Source: Desulfosporosinus sp. UBA4726 (lineage in GTDB: Bacteria; Bacillota; Desulfitobacteriia; Desulfitobacteriales; Desulfitobacteriaceae). Taken from it: a stretch of DNA of 18,677 bases. The notes beneath the pieces are model-generated. The model was not told the DNA's origin. It did not search any database and saw nothing but the letters and a program-made list of their open reading frames with translations. The position numbers and the translations under genes were made by a program. Positions 1 to 7,801 of the stretch are shown piece by piece. Within the stretch, counting starts at the first letter, position 1. Each line of letters begins with the position of its first letter. The stretch is taken from contig DHJG01000176.1 in the NCBI GenBank assembly GCA_002404215.1, positions 1-18,677 on the forward strand. Reading direction: 5' to 3'.

Positions 1-1796
1 GTCGAGACCGTCTCAGGATTATTATTGATAATAATACTTTCATACCCGGCTCTGCGCAGTGCCAAAACTGCATGCACAGAACAATAGTCAAATTCAATCC
101 CTTGCCCAATCCGGATCGGACCGGATCCTAGGACAACCACCTTGGGTTGCTTATGAACGTCTCCCTCATCTTCAACATCATAGCTGGAATAAAAGTAGGG
201 AGTAGTAGCTTCAAATTCCCCGGCGCAGGTATCTACCATTTTAAAGACGGGCCGTAAGCCTTGAGCGAGTCTGAACCGATAAACTTCATCTTCCGTACTC
301 TTCCAGATGTCTGCTATTTCCAAATCTGCGAAACCTAGTCTTTTAGCACCCAGCAACATTTCCTTATCCCAAGGTGATTTTTCTAACAAAGCCGTGTAAT
401 CCACCAAACGAAGTATGATATTCAGATAATAACGATTCCAGCCTGTCTCCTCAGCCAACCAATCTGATGTCCAGCCACGCCTCAGAGCTTCTGCTAAAAC
501 AAACAGCATTCGATCATCGGGCTCTAGACACGCAGTTTTAAGTTCAGCGTCTGATAGTCCTTCGAGCTCGGCTAATCGGACCCCGTATACTTTTATATCA
601 AGAGAACGGACGGCTTTGAGCAGAGCGGTTTCCAAGTTCCGACCAATACCCATCACTTCTCCGGTTGCTTTCATCTGGGTTCCCAAGCGCCGGTCTGCCT
701 CTGTGAATTTATCAAAAGGCCAGCGTGGGATTTTAACAACAACATAATCTAAGGCCGGCTCAAAACAAGCCGAGGTTTTCCCTGTCACCGCATTTTGAAT
801 TTCGGTCAGCGCATAACCCAAGGCTATTTTGGCAGCAACCTTGGCGATTGGATATCCGGTGGCCTTCGAGGCCAGGGCACTAGAACGACTTAGCCGGGGA
901 TTGACCTCAATAACGACATATTCATTACGAGCGGGGTGAAGAGCAAACTGGACATTGCAGCCCCCTTCAATTCCCAGTCCATTTACAATTCGGCGAGACG
1001 CGCTGCGTAAGGTTTGAACCTCCCTATCGGTCAAGGTTTGACAAGGTGCAACGACAATACTATCCCCAGTATGAATCCCGACTGGATCCATGTTTTCCAT
1101 ATGGCAAATCGTGATGCAGTTTCCCACTCCATCGCGTAAGACTTCAAACTCGACTTCCTTCCAGCCGGCCACACTTCGCTCTACCAGAATCTGACCAATC
1201 AGGCTGGCCTGTAAGCCACTTTCGGCAATCTGCTCTAGTTCCTCATCGTTTTGTACAATACCTCCCCCGGTTCCTCCCAAGGTAAAGGCTGGACGCACAA
1301 TCAGGGGGTATCCGGTTTCCTTCGCAAACGCTAAGGCCTCGTCAACCAGGGATACAATCTTACTCTCCGGAATCGGTTCACCGAGCTCCTGCATCAAAGC
1401 CCGAAAGCTTTCCCGATCTTCCGCTTGATCAATGCTTTTCAGGGAGGTCCCCATCAGAGTAACCTCGCAGCGATCTAAAACCCCTCGTTTAGCCAGCTGA
1501 TAAGCTAAGTTCAGACCAGTTTGCCCACCCATAGTTGGGATTAAGCCATCCGGCCTCTCCCTCTCAATAATTCGTTCCACAGATTCAACCGTCAAAGGTT
1601 CAATATAGACTCGGTCCGCGGTTTCTCTATCCGTCATAATGGTTGCAGGGTTAGAATTCACGAGAATGACTTCTACCCCTTCTTCACGCAGAGCCCGACA
1701 GGCCTGCGTGCCAGCGTAGTCAAACTCGGCAGCCTGCCCAATGACAATGGGGCCTGATCCGATTACCAGAACCTTTTTCCACTCTTTCTTGGGCAT
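1..1796 (-). CDS. carB: Carbamoyl-phosphate synthase large subunit, 3' end beyond window
   Basis: CarB joins bicarbonate, ATP and ammonia from CarA into carbamoyl phosphate, the first step of pyrimidine (and arginine) synthesis. The window holds the first 598 codons of a protein that is usually about 1,070 residues. It begins MPKKEWKKVLVIGSGP, typical of the N-terminal carboxyphosphate half. The first ATP-grasp domain follows, with a glycine-rich TLGGTGGG loop and EVNPRLSRSSALASKATGYP. The oligomerisation region comes next, and then the second-half repeat LGSGPIRIGQGIEFDYCSVH, where the window ends. The ATG lies two bases past the carA stop, and its ribosome binding site (GGGGAG) is inside the last codons of carA, so the two subunits are probably translationally coupled. 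No frame break is seen in the visible part. PyrR control of the operon suggests it is the pyrimidine-specific copy. Confidence 0.97.
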   Translation of the reverse strand, partial: MPKKEWKKVLVIGSGPIVIGQAAEFDYAGTQACRALREEGVEVILVNSNPATIMTDRETADRVYIEPLTVESVERIIERERPDGLIPTMGGQTGLNLAYQLAKRGVLDRCEVTLMGTSLKSIDQAEDRESFRALMQELGEPIPESKIVSLVDEALAFAKETGYPLIVRPAFTLGGTGGGIVQNDEELEQIAESGLQASLIGQILVERSVAGWKEVEFEVLRDGVGNCITICHMENMDPVGIHTGDSIVVAPCQTLTDREVQTLRSASRRIVNGLGIEGGCNVQFALHPARNEYVVIEVNPRLSRSSALASKATGYPIAKVAAKIALGYALTEIQNAVTGKTSACFEPALDYVVVKIPRWPFDKFTEADRRLGTQMKATGEVMGIGRNLETALLKAVRSLDIKVYGVRLAELEGLSDAELKTACLEPDDRMLFVLAEALRRGWTSDWLAEETGWNRYYLNIILRLVDYTALLEKSPWDKEMLLGAKRLGFADLEIADIWKSTEDEVYRFRLAQGLRPVFKMVDTCAGEFEATTPYFYSSYDVEDEGDVHKQPKVVVLGSGPIRIGQGIEFDYCSVHAVLALRRAGYESIIINNNPETVS

Positions 1797-1798
1797 CT

Positions 1799-2911
1799 TT
1801 ATCTTCTCCCCTTCCTTATTGAACTTCTCTCGACCATTTCCTTAAAACGGTCAAATATTTCGGCATTTTCCTCAGGACCCGGAGCGCCCTCCGGATGAAA
1901 TTGTACGGATAGGATCGGGTGGGTCAAGTGCTCCATTCCTTCCACAGTTCCATCGTTGAGATTACGCAACGTCACCTCAAACCCTGAACCAGCTAAAGAT
2001 GCTTCCAGCACGGCGTATCCGTGATTTTGTGCCGTCATAGTTGCTTTTCCTGAACGTATATCGATGACCGGATGATTGCCACCGCGATGCCCATATGGAA
2101 GTTTATAGGTTTCTCCACCCGCTGCCAAAGCCAAGAGTTGATGCCCCAGACAAATGCCTAGTACTGGTAGTTTGTCATATAAACTACGTACCGTAGCCAC
2201 ACATTCTGGCAACTCTTCAGGATCTCCGGGCCCATTGCTTAAAACGATTCCACTTGGACGATGTCTTAGAATCTCCTCGGAAGATGATCCGGCCGGAAAC
2301 ACCATGATCCTAAACCCTCTCTCCTGAAGGTTACGAACAATATTTCGTTTGGCTCCAAAGTCAAGCAAGGCGATTAAGGGGCCAGGCCCTGGAATTTCGT
2401 AGGCTTCCTTGACCGTTGAGCGATAGACCCAGTGTTCACTCTTTTCCTCGGTTTTATCGTGTCCTTGGAAGTTCTCCCAGAACTCCAACCCAATCTCCTG
2501 AGCTTTCACCAATACGCCTGGTAATGTACCAAATTGGCGCAGGTACCTGGTCAACGCCCGCGTATCCACTCCTTTTAATCCCTGGACACCATACTGCAGG
2601 CAATAATCCTCTAAAGAACCTTCACTATGCAAACTGCCATCTCCTTGGGAAAGTTCCCGTACAATCAGGCCTTGTAGGCGAGTTTTATCCGCTTCATTTT
2701 CTTCATGATGCCAGCCATAATTTCCAATCTGCGGTTGTGTTAGTACAAGGATCTGTCCCGCATAAGACAAATCAGTAACCATTTCTTGATAGCCGCTCAT
2801 CGAGGTATTGAAGACTACTTCCTGCTCAGTCAACGACGTTTCGCCCGTCGGCCAAGCCCCAAAGGCCTCCCCCTCAAAAGTTGTCCCATCCTTGAAAACA
2901 AGATATGCCAC
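1799..2911 (-). CDS. carA: Carbamoyl-phosphate synthase small (glutaminase) subunit
   Basis: CarA hydrolyses glutamine and channels ammonia to CarB. I start it at the GTG at 2911 (370 residues, (M)AYLVFKDGTTFEGEAFG), because AGAGAGGAAG lies about 8 bases upstream and the protein then begins where family members begin. An in-frame ATG at 2959 would add 16 residues but has no convincing ribosome binding site. The N-terminal CPSase domain fills roughly residues 1-180. The class I glutamine amidotransferase domain follows, with the nucleophile Cys254 in GICLGHQ and the catalytic His339/Glu341 in QFHPEG. SNGPGDP, also a family hallmark, is at about 225. The gene lies 82 bases downstream of pyrC and directly abuts carB. 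Confidence 0.95.
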   Translation of the reverse strand: MAYLVFKDGTTFEGEAFGAWPTGETSLTEQEVVFNTSMSGYQEMVTDLSYAGQILVLTQPQIGNYGWHHEENEADKTRLQGLIVRELSQGDGSLHSEGSLEDYCLQYGVQGLKGVDTRALTRYLRQFGTLPGVLVKAQEIGLEFWENFQGHDKTEEKSEHWVYRSTVKEAYEIPGPGPLIALLDFGAKRNIVRNLQERGFRIMVFPAGSSSEEILRHRPSGIVLSNGPGDPEELPECVATVRSLYDKLPVLGICLGHQLLALAAGGETYKLPYGHRGGNHPVIDIRSGKATMTAQNHGYAVLEASLAGSGFEVTLRNLNDGTVEGMEHLTHPILSVQFHPEGAPGPEENAEIFDRFKEMVERSSIRKGRR

Positions 2912-2993
2912 GTTGAAACTTCCTCTCTGACCGTAATAATTTATATTAGTTTGCATCATTTCTATTATTATGCCTTAAGTGTGTATCAACAGT

Positions 2994-4304
2994 TTATATA
3001 ACTGTCCGATTTCTCTGGACAAGCTGGCCTTCTACCCAAACCATGATGGGAAAACCTTGTAACGACTTGCCCAAGAACGGGGTATTTCGAGCTTTAGAAA
3101 CTAACGTTGCCGAATCGATCACCTCGGAGAAATCCGGGTCAAAAAGCACCATGTCTGCCGAGGATCCAGGCTTTAATGTTCCGCCGCTCAATCCAAATCG
3201 CTGTGCTGGCGAGTAGCTCCAAGCCTCGATCACTCGATCCAAGCTCAGCTGCCCTGGTAACACCAGATACTGCCATACTGCACTCAGCGCGGTCTCTAAA
3301 CTCGCGATGCCAAACGGAGCCTCCGCAAAGGGCCGAGTTTTTTCGGACTGGGTATGTGGGGCGTGGTCGGTCGCGATCATATCCAGGGTCCCATCACGAA
3401 GTCCTTCAATGAGTGACTCTCTATCCCCGCGGGACCCTAGTGGAGGGTTAACCTTGAGAGCTGTATCAGTGAGAGTTATATCTTCATCACAAAAGATCAA
3501 GTGATGTGGGTTGACTTCAGCGGTGACATTCACACCCCTTGCTTTAGCTTCCCGAATCAAATTGACACTCTCCGTCGTGGAAATGTGAGCTAGATGGAGT
3601 TTCCCCCCAGTTTCCTCAGCCAGTAGCAAATCCCTGGCCACAATCACGCTCTCTGCGCTAGCTGGGATCCCTTTTAAGCCCATCCGTGCTGACGTCACCC
3701 CACGGCGCATTAGGCCATCTCCGGCCAAGTCTTTGTCCTCGCAATGACTAATAATGGGAAGCCCTGTCAGTTTGGCATATTCTAAAGCCAGCCGCATCAT
3801 TTCTGCATTCTGAATATTTTTACCATCATCAGAAAAGGCCGCAGCTCCGCCCTCTTTCATATCCACCATTTCGACTAGTTCGCTTCCCTGCATGCCTTTG
3901 GTCACCGTCCCGATCGGCAGTACATGGGCATATCCTGCACGTACACCCTGCAAGAGCACGAATTCAACAAGGGCCCGATTATCAATCACTGGTTTAGTAT
4001 TTGCCATGGCCAGAATCGTCGTAAACCCGCCGCGCACTGCAGCGCGCGAGCCACTTAGAATATCCTCTTTTTCCTCTTGTCCCGGTTCACGCAGATGAGT
4101 ATGTACATCAATCAGCCCCGGAAAAACAAACTTTCCTTTAGCGTTAATCGTTTCCACCGGTTCACCCTGCGCTATTGTTAAGACCTCTTCCTCTGTCATT
4201 GACGAAGCCATTTCTAACACCTGCCCCCCTTTGACGAGAACATCGCGGGGAGCAGATAGGCTTTGGCTCGGATCAATTACCCATACCTCTTTAAGCCACC
4301 ACAT
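2994..4304 (-). CDS. pyrC: Dihydroorotase (Bacillus-type PyrC)
   Basis: PyrC cyclises N-carbamoyl-aspartate to dihydroorotate, the third step of pyrimidine synthesis, in the cytosol. The 436-residue protein is a metal-dependent amidohydrolase. Visible metal or catalytic motifs are DVHTHLREPG (His68, His70), FSDDGK (Asp159/160), SHCED (His187), LAHIST (His240) and ATDHAPH (Asp313). The SDDGK Asp, rather than a carboxylated Lys, fits the Gram-positive long PyrC class. The ATG at 4304 is chosen because GGGGGG lies seven bases upstream; a TTG at 4319 in the same frame would add five residues. The first codons overlap the end of pyrB by 14 bases, implying coupled translation. Confidence 0.95.
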   Translation of the reverse strand: MWWLKEVWVIDPSQSLSAPRDVLVKGGQVLEMASSMTEEEVLTIAQGEPVETINAKGKFVFPGLIDVHTHLREPGQEEKEDILSGSRAAVRGGFTTILAMANTKPVIDNRALVEFVLLQGVRAGYAHVLPIGTVTKGMQGSELVEMVDMKEGGAAAFSDDGKNIQNAEMMRLALEYAKLTGLPIISHCEDKDLAGDGLMRRGVTSARMGLKGIPASAESVIVARDLLLAEETGGKLHLAHISTTESVNLIREAKARGVNVTAEVNPHHLIFCDEDITLTDTALKVNPPLGSRGDRESLIEGLRDGTLDMIATDHAPHTQSEKTRPFAEAPFGIASLETALSAVWQYLVLPGQLSLDRVIEAWSYSPAQRFGLSGGTLKPGSSADMVLFDPDFSEVIDSATLVSKARNTPFLGKSLQGFPIMVWVEGQLVQRNRTVI

Positions 4305-5226
4305 TGCCAGACCCCCCAATCAATAAATAAATTAATGCCATGCGTATGGCCACACCGTTAGTAACCTGACGCTCAATTAAGGCTTCTACGCTATCAGCCA
4401 CATCATCGGAGATTTCCACGTTCCGATTCATAGGTCCGGGGTGTAGTACGATACTTTGTTTTCCCGTTTTCTTTAAGCGCTCTGTCGTCAATCCATAAAG
4501 ATGACTGTACTCACGAAGGCTAGGGAATAGCCCGCTTTGCTGCCGCTCAAGTTGGAGACGAAGTGCCATCACTACATCTGCTCCAGGTAAGGCTCCATCC
4601 AGATCATGGGTTAGTTTAACCCCTAGACCCGCCATTTCAACTGGAACCAGCGTCGGAGGGCCCACAAGAGTCACATCGACACCCAATTTTTGCAGACACC
4701 AGGCATTACTCCGGGCAACCCTAGAATGCAAAACATCTCCCACGATGACAACTTTCTTACCATCCATTTCTCCTAGCTGTTCCTCCATTGTGAAAATATC
4801 CAGTAATGCTTGGGTAGGATGTGCATGCTGCCCATCTCCTGCATTAATGACCCCCGCATCAAGAATATCTGCTAAAAATTTTGCAGAACCTGAGCTGGAG
4901 TGCCTAATAATCACGAGGTCAGCCCGCATCGCCTGAATCGTCTTGGCCGTATCGTATAAACTCTCTCCTTTGCTCACGCTGCTCTGAGCAACTGCAATAC
5001 TTGTCGTATCAGCCCCCAACACTTTTCCAGCCATTTCGAAGGAGGTTCGAGTTCTCGTACTTGCTTCGTAGAAAAGATTAACCACCGATTTCCCTTTTAA
5101 CGTTGGTAATTTCTTAATCGGACGCATCAAAATTTCTTTCATCACTTTTGCAGTATGCAAGATATGACGAATTTCCTCCACGCTCATATCCTCTATCGCC
5201 AAAATGTCTTTACGCTGCCACTTCAT
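4291..5226 (-). CDS. pyrB: Aspartate carbamoyltransferase catalytic subunit
   Basis: PyrB condenses carbamoyl phosphate with aspartate, the committed step of pyrimidine synthesis. The 311-residue length matches the stand-alone catalytic chain of Bacillus, and no pyrI regulatory chain is adjacent. The carbamoyl-phosphate loop STRTRTSFE is at residues 56-64. A second-domain HPTQALLDIFT motif and the LHPGPMNR loop near the C-terminus complete the active-site set. The ATG at 5226 is preceded by GGGAGG six bases away, and the protein then starts MKWQRKDILAIEDMS as relatives do. An upstream in-frame start at 5250 lacks such a site. The gene is separated from pyrR by a 163-base PyrR-type attenuator leader, so its transcription should fall when UMP/UTP is plentiful. 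Confidence 0.96.
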   Translation of the reverse strand: MKWQRKDILAIEDMSVEEIRHILHTAKVMKEILMRPIKKLPTLKGKSVVNLFYEASTRTRTSFEMAGKVLGADTTSIAVAQSSVSKGESLYDTAKTIQAMRADLVIIRHSSSGSAKFLADILDAGVINAGDGQHAHPTQALLDIFTMEEQLGEMDGKKVVIVGDVLHSRVARSNAWCLQKLGVDVTLVGPPTLVPVEMAGLGVKLTHDLDGALPGADVVMALRLQLERQQSGLFPSLREYSHLYGLTTERLKKTGKQSIVLHPGPMNRNVEISDDVADSVEALIERQVTNGVAIRMALIYLLIGGSGNVVA

Positions 5227-5288
5227 AGTAATCCTCCCTACCTTTATCACCCTTATTATCTCTCATCAATTTGTGCTTAATTCCAATT

Positions 5289-5320
5289 AAAAAATCCTCT
5301 TCCCAAGAAGGGAGAGGATT
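5289..5320 (-). terminator. Intrinsic terminator of the pyrR-pyrB attenuator
   Basis: Read on the minus strand, AATCCTCTCCC pairs with GGG(A)AGAGGATT around a short TTCTT loop and is followed by six T. The hairpin lies 62 bases before the pyrB start codon, directly after a PyrR-binding hairpin. This is the arrangement of Bacillus pyr attenuators: when PyrR holds the upstream RNA, this terminator forms. Confidence 0.8.
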
Positions 5321-5331
5321 GAAAATAGGCA

Positions 5332-5383
5332 TAACCTATCCCGCTCGCCCCTTGGCTACCTCTCCGGATAGCATTTAAAGGTT
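5332..5383 (-). promoter_or_regulatory. PyrR-binding anti-antiterminator, second pyr leader
   Basis: The minus strand carries TATCCGGAGAGGTA at 5370-5357. It matches 12 of 14 positions of the PyrR recognition consensus ARUCCNGNGAGGYU, with both mismatches at the edges. The flanks pair: CTATCC (5371-5366) with GGATAG (5341-5336), and an outer TAAC with GTTA. In Bacillus, UMP- or UTP-bound PyrR stabilises this hairpin, which blocks the antiterminator and lets the downstream terminator at 5289-5320 form. Consensus and mechanism are established knowledge; the match is seen in the sequence. Confidence 0.78.
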
Positions 5384-5389
5384 AAAGTC

Positions 5390-5953
5390 TTATTGAGTTT
5401 GTATATCTTCTTCACGTTGCAACAAAAGGACATCTTCTTCTCCATCTACTTCTTGCAAACGCACCGCCACAATTTCCCGCCGCGACGTAGGTAGGTTTTT
5501 GCCGACATAGTCTGCCCGAATGGGTAACTCTCGATGTCCACGATCCACAAGTACCGCTAATTGAATTCGCTCCGGTCTTCCTAAATCCATCGTCGCATCT
5601 AATGCTGCACGGGCAGTTCTTCCGGTATAGAGCACATCATCAATTAGCACCACGGTTTTCCCTTCAATGCTTACCGGAATATCCGTTTCATGGACGATCG
5701 GATGTATGTCTATAGTACTTAAGTCATCTCGATATAAGGTAATATCCAGAATTCCGAGAGGAACCTTTACTCCTTCGAACTCCTCAATGTATTGTTGAAT
5801 CCGTTCAGCCAGGGGCACCCCTCGGCGCCGAATACCTACTAGGACGAGTCTATCTGTACCTTTATTTTTTTCCACGATTTCGTGCGCAATGCGGGTTACC
5901 GCTCTGCGAATCCCATCCGCATCTAAGATTTTGCTTTTAAACGTTCCTTCCAA
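5390..5953 (-). CDS. pyrR: PyrR: pyr operon RNA-binding attenuation protein / uracil phosphoribosyltransferase
   Basis: PyrR binds pyr leader RNA in response to UMP and PRPP and so controls the operon by transcription attenuation; family members also have uracil phosphoribosyltransferase activity. The 187-residue protein is a type I phosphoribosyltransferase fold close to the Bacillus length (about 181). The PRPP loop VVLIDDVLYTGRTAR is at residues 101-115. The basic stretch GIRRRGVPLAERI near residue 40 and the SRREIVAV segment fit RNA-binding PyrR proteins. The start is a TTG at 5953, supported by AAAGGAG nine bases upstream; no ATG or GTG in frame is better placed. Two PyrR-site leaders, one just upstream and one just downstream, are its predicted targets, implying autoregulation. 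Confidence 0.95.
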   Translation of the reverse strand: MEGTFKSKILDADGIRRAVTRIAHEIVEKNKGTDRLVLVGIRRRGVPLAERIQQYIEEFEGVKVPLGILDITLYRDDLSTIDIHPIVHETDIPVSIEGKTVVLIDDVLYTGRTARAALDATMDLGRPERIQLAVLVDRGHRELPIRADYVGKNLPTSRREIVAVRLQEVDGEEDVLLLQREEDIQTQ

Positions 5954-5978
5954 AGTTCACTAACTCCTTTCTCCCTAT

Positions 5979-6008
5979 AAAGAAAACCTAGCTTGCGCCA
6001 AGCGCTGG
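5979..6008 (-). terminator. Probable attenuator terminator before pyrR
   Basis: On the minus strand CCAGC(GC)TTG-GCG-CAAGCT(A)GG forms a bulged stem of about ten pairs followed by TTTTCTTT. It lies between the PyrR-binding hairpin and the pyrR start, where an attenuator terminator is expected. The stem has two bulges and the T-run is interrupted, so this is weaker than the terminator before pyrB. An adjoining palindrome GGCCAT-AA-ATGGCC (6007-6020) may take part in the alternative antiterminator fold. Confidence 0.5.
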
Positions 6009-6081
6009 CCATAAATGGCCGATTATCCTTGAGTCTGAAGATAGATAGAAAAGAACAAAAAGAACTAATCTGATAGCAGAC

Positions 6082-6125
6082 AGTCCTCCCTCGCTTCCGT
6101 CTGCCTTCCCAAGCCTCACAGGACT
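6082..6125 (-). promoter_or_regulatory. PyrR-binding anti-antiterminator, first pyr leader
   Basis: The minus strand contains AGTCCTGTGAGGCT (6125-6112), which matches all 14 positions of the PyrR recognition consensus ARUCCNGNGAGGYU. Its first five bases AGTCC pair with GGACT at 6086-6082, closing a hairpin with the conserved GAGG in the purine-rich upper part. It lies about 20-60 bases after the predicted pyr transcription start and upstream of pyrR. By analogy with Bacillus it should let PyrR shut down the whole operon, including its own gene. Confidence 0.82.
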
Positions 6126-6152
6126 TCATTAAAGGCCATATAACTGTTACTA

Positions 6153-6181
6153 AGTTTACTTGATGATGGACTCAATGTCAA
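6153..6181 (-). promoter_or_regulatory. Predicted sigma-A promoter of the pyr operon
   Basis: The minus strand reads TTGACA (6181-6176, perfect -35), a 17-base spacer, then TAAACT (6158-6153, a 4/6 match to -10). Transcription would start near 6146, just upstream of the first PyrR-binding leader. It also lies just after the rluD terminator, so the pyr genes appear to have their own promoter rather than depending on read-through. Confidence 0.75.
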
Positions 6182-6209
6182 TGAGCTGGACGGGTAGAAG
6201 AATTTGAAG

Positions 6210-6242
6210 AAGAGAGAATCCGTATTTTGCGGATTCTCTCTT
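6210..6242 (-). terminator. Terminator downstream of rluD
   Basis: A perfect 13-bp inverted repeat (AAGAGAGAATCCG and CGGATTCTCTCTT) with a 7-base loop lies 33 bases past the rluD stop. The downstream T content on the minus strand is modest (CTTCTTC), so termination efficiency is uncertain. Its place between rluD and the pyr promoter supports the role. Confidence 0.7.
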
Positions 6243-6275
6243 TGCTTTGTATTAGTATATATTTATTAAACCATG

Positions 6276-7241
6276 CTAGTCTTTGCGCAATTTTTCTAAT
6301 ATGTTCGCAAACATTTTAGGCACTGGGGCATCGAATTCCATCCACTTCCCACTGCGCGGATGCTCAAATCCTAAGTGCGCAGCATGCAACATTTGTCCAT
6401 TTAATCCAAACTTGTTTTTCCTTGTTCCATACACGGGGTCCCCGAGAACTGGATGCTTGACATAGACCATATGGACACGGATCTGATGCGTTCGACCTGT
6501 CTCCAAACGCACTTCAATATAGCTAGTCTCACTAAACCGTTCTAATACGGTATAATGCGTCACTGCAGGTTTTGAATGATTAAAAACCACGGCCATTCGC
6601 TTACGATCCGATGGGTCACGTCCAATGGGCGCGTCGACCGTCCCAGAAGGTTCTAACACCACCCCGTGAACTAACGCGAGATATTTACGATCCATAGTAT
6701 GTTCTTTAAGTTGAGCAGCAAGACCTTGATGAGCTATATCATTCTTAGCTACCACTAAAATCCCAGACGTATCTTTATCAATCCGATGCACGATTCCTGG
6801 ACGTAAAACTCCATTTATTCCAGAAAGATTATGGCAGTGGAATAACAAAGCATTGACCATGGTTCCCGTCCATGCACCTGGAGCCGGGTGAACCACCATG
6901 CCCTGACGCTTATTAACAACCAAAACATCCTCATCTTCATACAGGATATCGAGCGGGATGTTTTCCGGTTCAGCCGTAGATTCGCGTAGAATAGGGAACT
7001 CCACTACAACCTGATCACCCTGGCGCACCTTATAATTAGCTTTTTTGGGGGAACCGTTAACTATTACGCACTCTTGCGTGATTAGACCTTGAACGAAAGA
7101 CCTACTCTTTCCCATGACATCCGTCAGGCCTACGTCTAGGCGAATTCCCTCTGGAAGTTCATAGAACAACTTTTCCTCGTCAGTAACATCTTTATCGAAT
7201 TCAAGATCCTCTATGGCAGATTCTATTATTTCTTTTTCCAC
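6276..7241 (-). CDS. rluD: RluD-type 23S rRNA pseudouridine synthase (YlyB-like)
   Basis: This enzyme isomerises uridines to pseudouridine in large-subunit rRNA. The 321-residue protein has an N-terminal S4 RNA-binding domain (about residues 33-80, RLDVGLTDVMGKSRSFVQGLI) and a C-terminal RluA-type catalytic domain. The signature HRIDKDTSG gives Asp155 as the catalytic aspartate, and RTHQIRVHM lies near residue 250. Start is a GTG at 7241 with GGGG six bases upstream. An ATG four bases earlier is in another frame. lspA is 26 bases upstream and the pyr operon lies downstream, the same order as lspA-ylyB-pyrR in Bacillus. The exact target uridines cannot be read from the sequence. Confidence 0.93.
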   Translation of the reverse strand: MEKEIIESAIEDLEFDKDVTDEEKLFYELPEGIRLDVGLTDVMGKSRSFVQGLITQECVIVNGSPKKANYKVRQGDQVVVEFPILRESTAEPENIPLDILYEDEDVLVVNKRQGMVVHPAPGAWTGTMVNALLFHCHNLSGINGVLRPGIVHRIDKDTSGILVVAKNDIAHQGLAAQLKEHTMDRKYLALVHGVVLEPSGTVDAPIGRDPSDRKRMAVVFNHSKPAVTHYTVLERFSETSYIEVRLETGRTHQIRVHMVYVKHPVLGDPVYGTRKNKFGLNGQMLHAAHLGFEHPRSGKWMEFDAPVPKMFANILEKLRKD

Positions 7242-7267
7242 TCATAACCCCGCCAATTCTTCTATTT

Positions 7268-7744
7268 TTATCTGTCGCCTTGCTTCTCCGCTATAGATTT
7301 ATCTTGTTCCTTCTCTTGCCGATATAAAAGGAACAAGATCAATCCTACCCCTACAACAATCATGCTATCTGCAAAGTTAAAAACATAAGGCCAAATCTGA
7401 AAATCCAAATAATCCACCACCCGGCCGATCATGAGTCGGTCATACAGGTTTCCCAGAGCTCCGCCTCCGATCATCCCAATAGCCAGACGGGTGAGCTTAT
7501 CCCCACGTGGAATACGAAACTGACCATAAATTACTCCGCCCACAACTAGAAGCGCGGTAACGACAAAAATCCAGGTCTGGCCGGCCATCAGACCAAACGC
7601 CGCGCCTGGATTTAGAACATACGTCACATGAAATACTTTAGGGATGACTTTTAGCGTCTCGCCCTCCATAAAGTTTGTTTGAACCTGAAATTTTAAGAAA
7701 CGATCAATAACCCATACGCCAATCATTGCAAGCCAAACCAACAA
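7268..7744 (-). CDS. lspA: Lipoprotein signal peptidase (signal peptidase II)
   Basis: LspA is a polytopic membrane aspartyl protease that removes the signal peptide from prolipoproteins after lipid is attached to the cysteine. The 158-residue protein has four hydrophobic segments (about residues 1-17, 57-75, 85-100, 122-141). The conserved family motifs are NPGAAFG, GGALGNLYDR, RVVDYLDF and FNFADS, giving Asp111 and Asp126 as the catalytic pair. The start is TTG at 7744, with GGGGGG eight bases upstream. The usual DQxTK after the first helix reads DRFLK here, a mild variation. It sits between a TraR/DksA-like gene and rluD, as in Bacillus. Confidence 0.95.
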   Translation of the reverse strand: MLVWLAMIGVWVIDRFLKFQVQTNFMEGETLKVIPKVFHVTYVLNPGAAFGLMAGQTWIFVVTALLVVGGVIYGQFRIPRGDKLTRLAIGMIGGGALGNLYDRLMIGRVVDYLDFQIWPYVFNFADSMIVVGVGLILFLLYRQEKEQDKSIAEKQGDR

Positions 7745-7801
7745 CCTACTGTCCCCCCTGCGTTTTTCTTCATCTTAACACAGGGCGTGCAACTGGGCAA
7801 A

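Noticed and set aside
2416..2778. 120-codon plus-strand open frame inside carA
   Set aside because: It is antisense to a well-supported gene and has no recognisable domain or promoter.
2912..2959. ATG start for carA at 2959
   Set aside because: There is no good ribosome binding site, and the extra 16 residues precede the usual family start. The GTG at 2911 has a strong site.
5923..6129. 68-codon minus-strand open frame ahead of pyrR
   Set aside because: It runs through the PyrR-binding hairpin, the leader terminator and the pyrR start. Its product is low-complexity and unlike any family, so the RNA leader explains the sequence.
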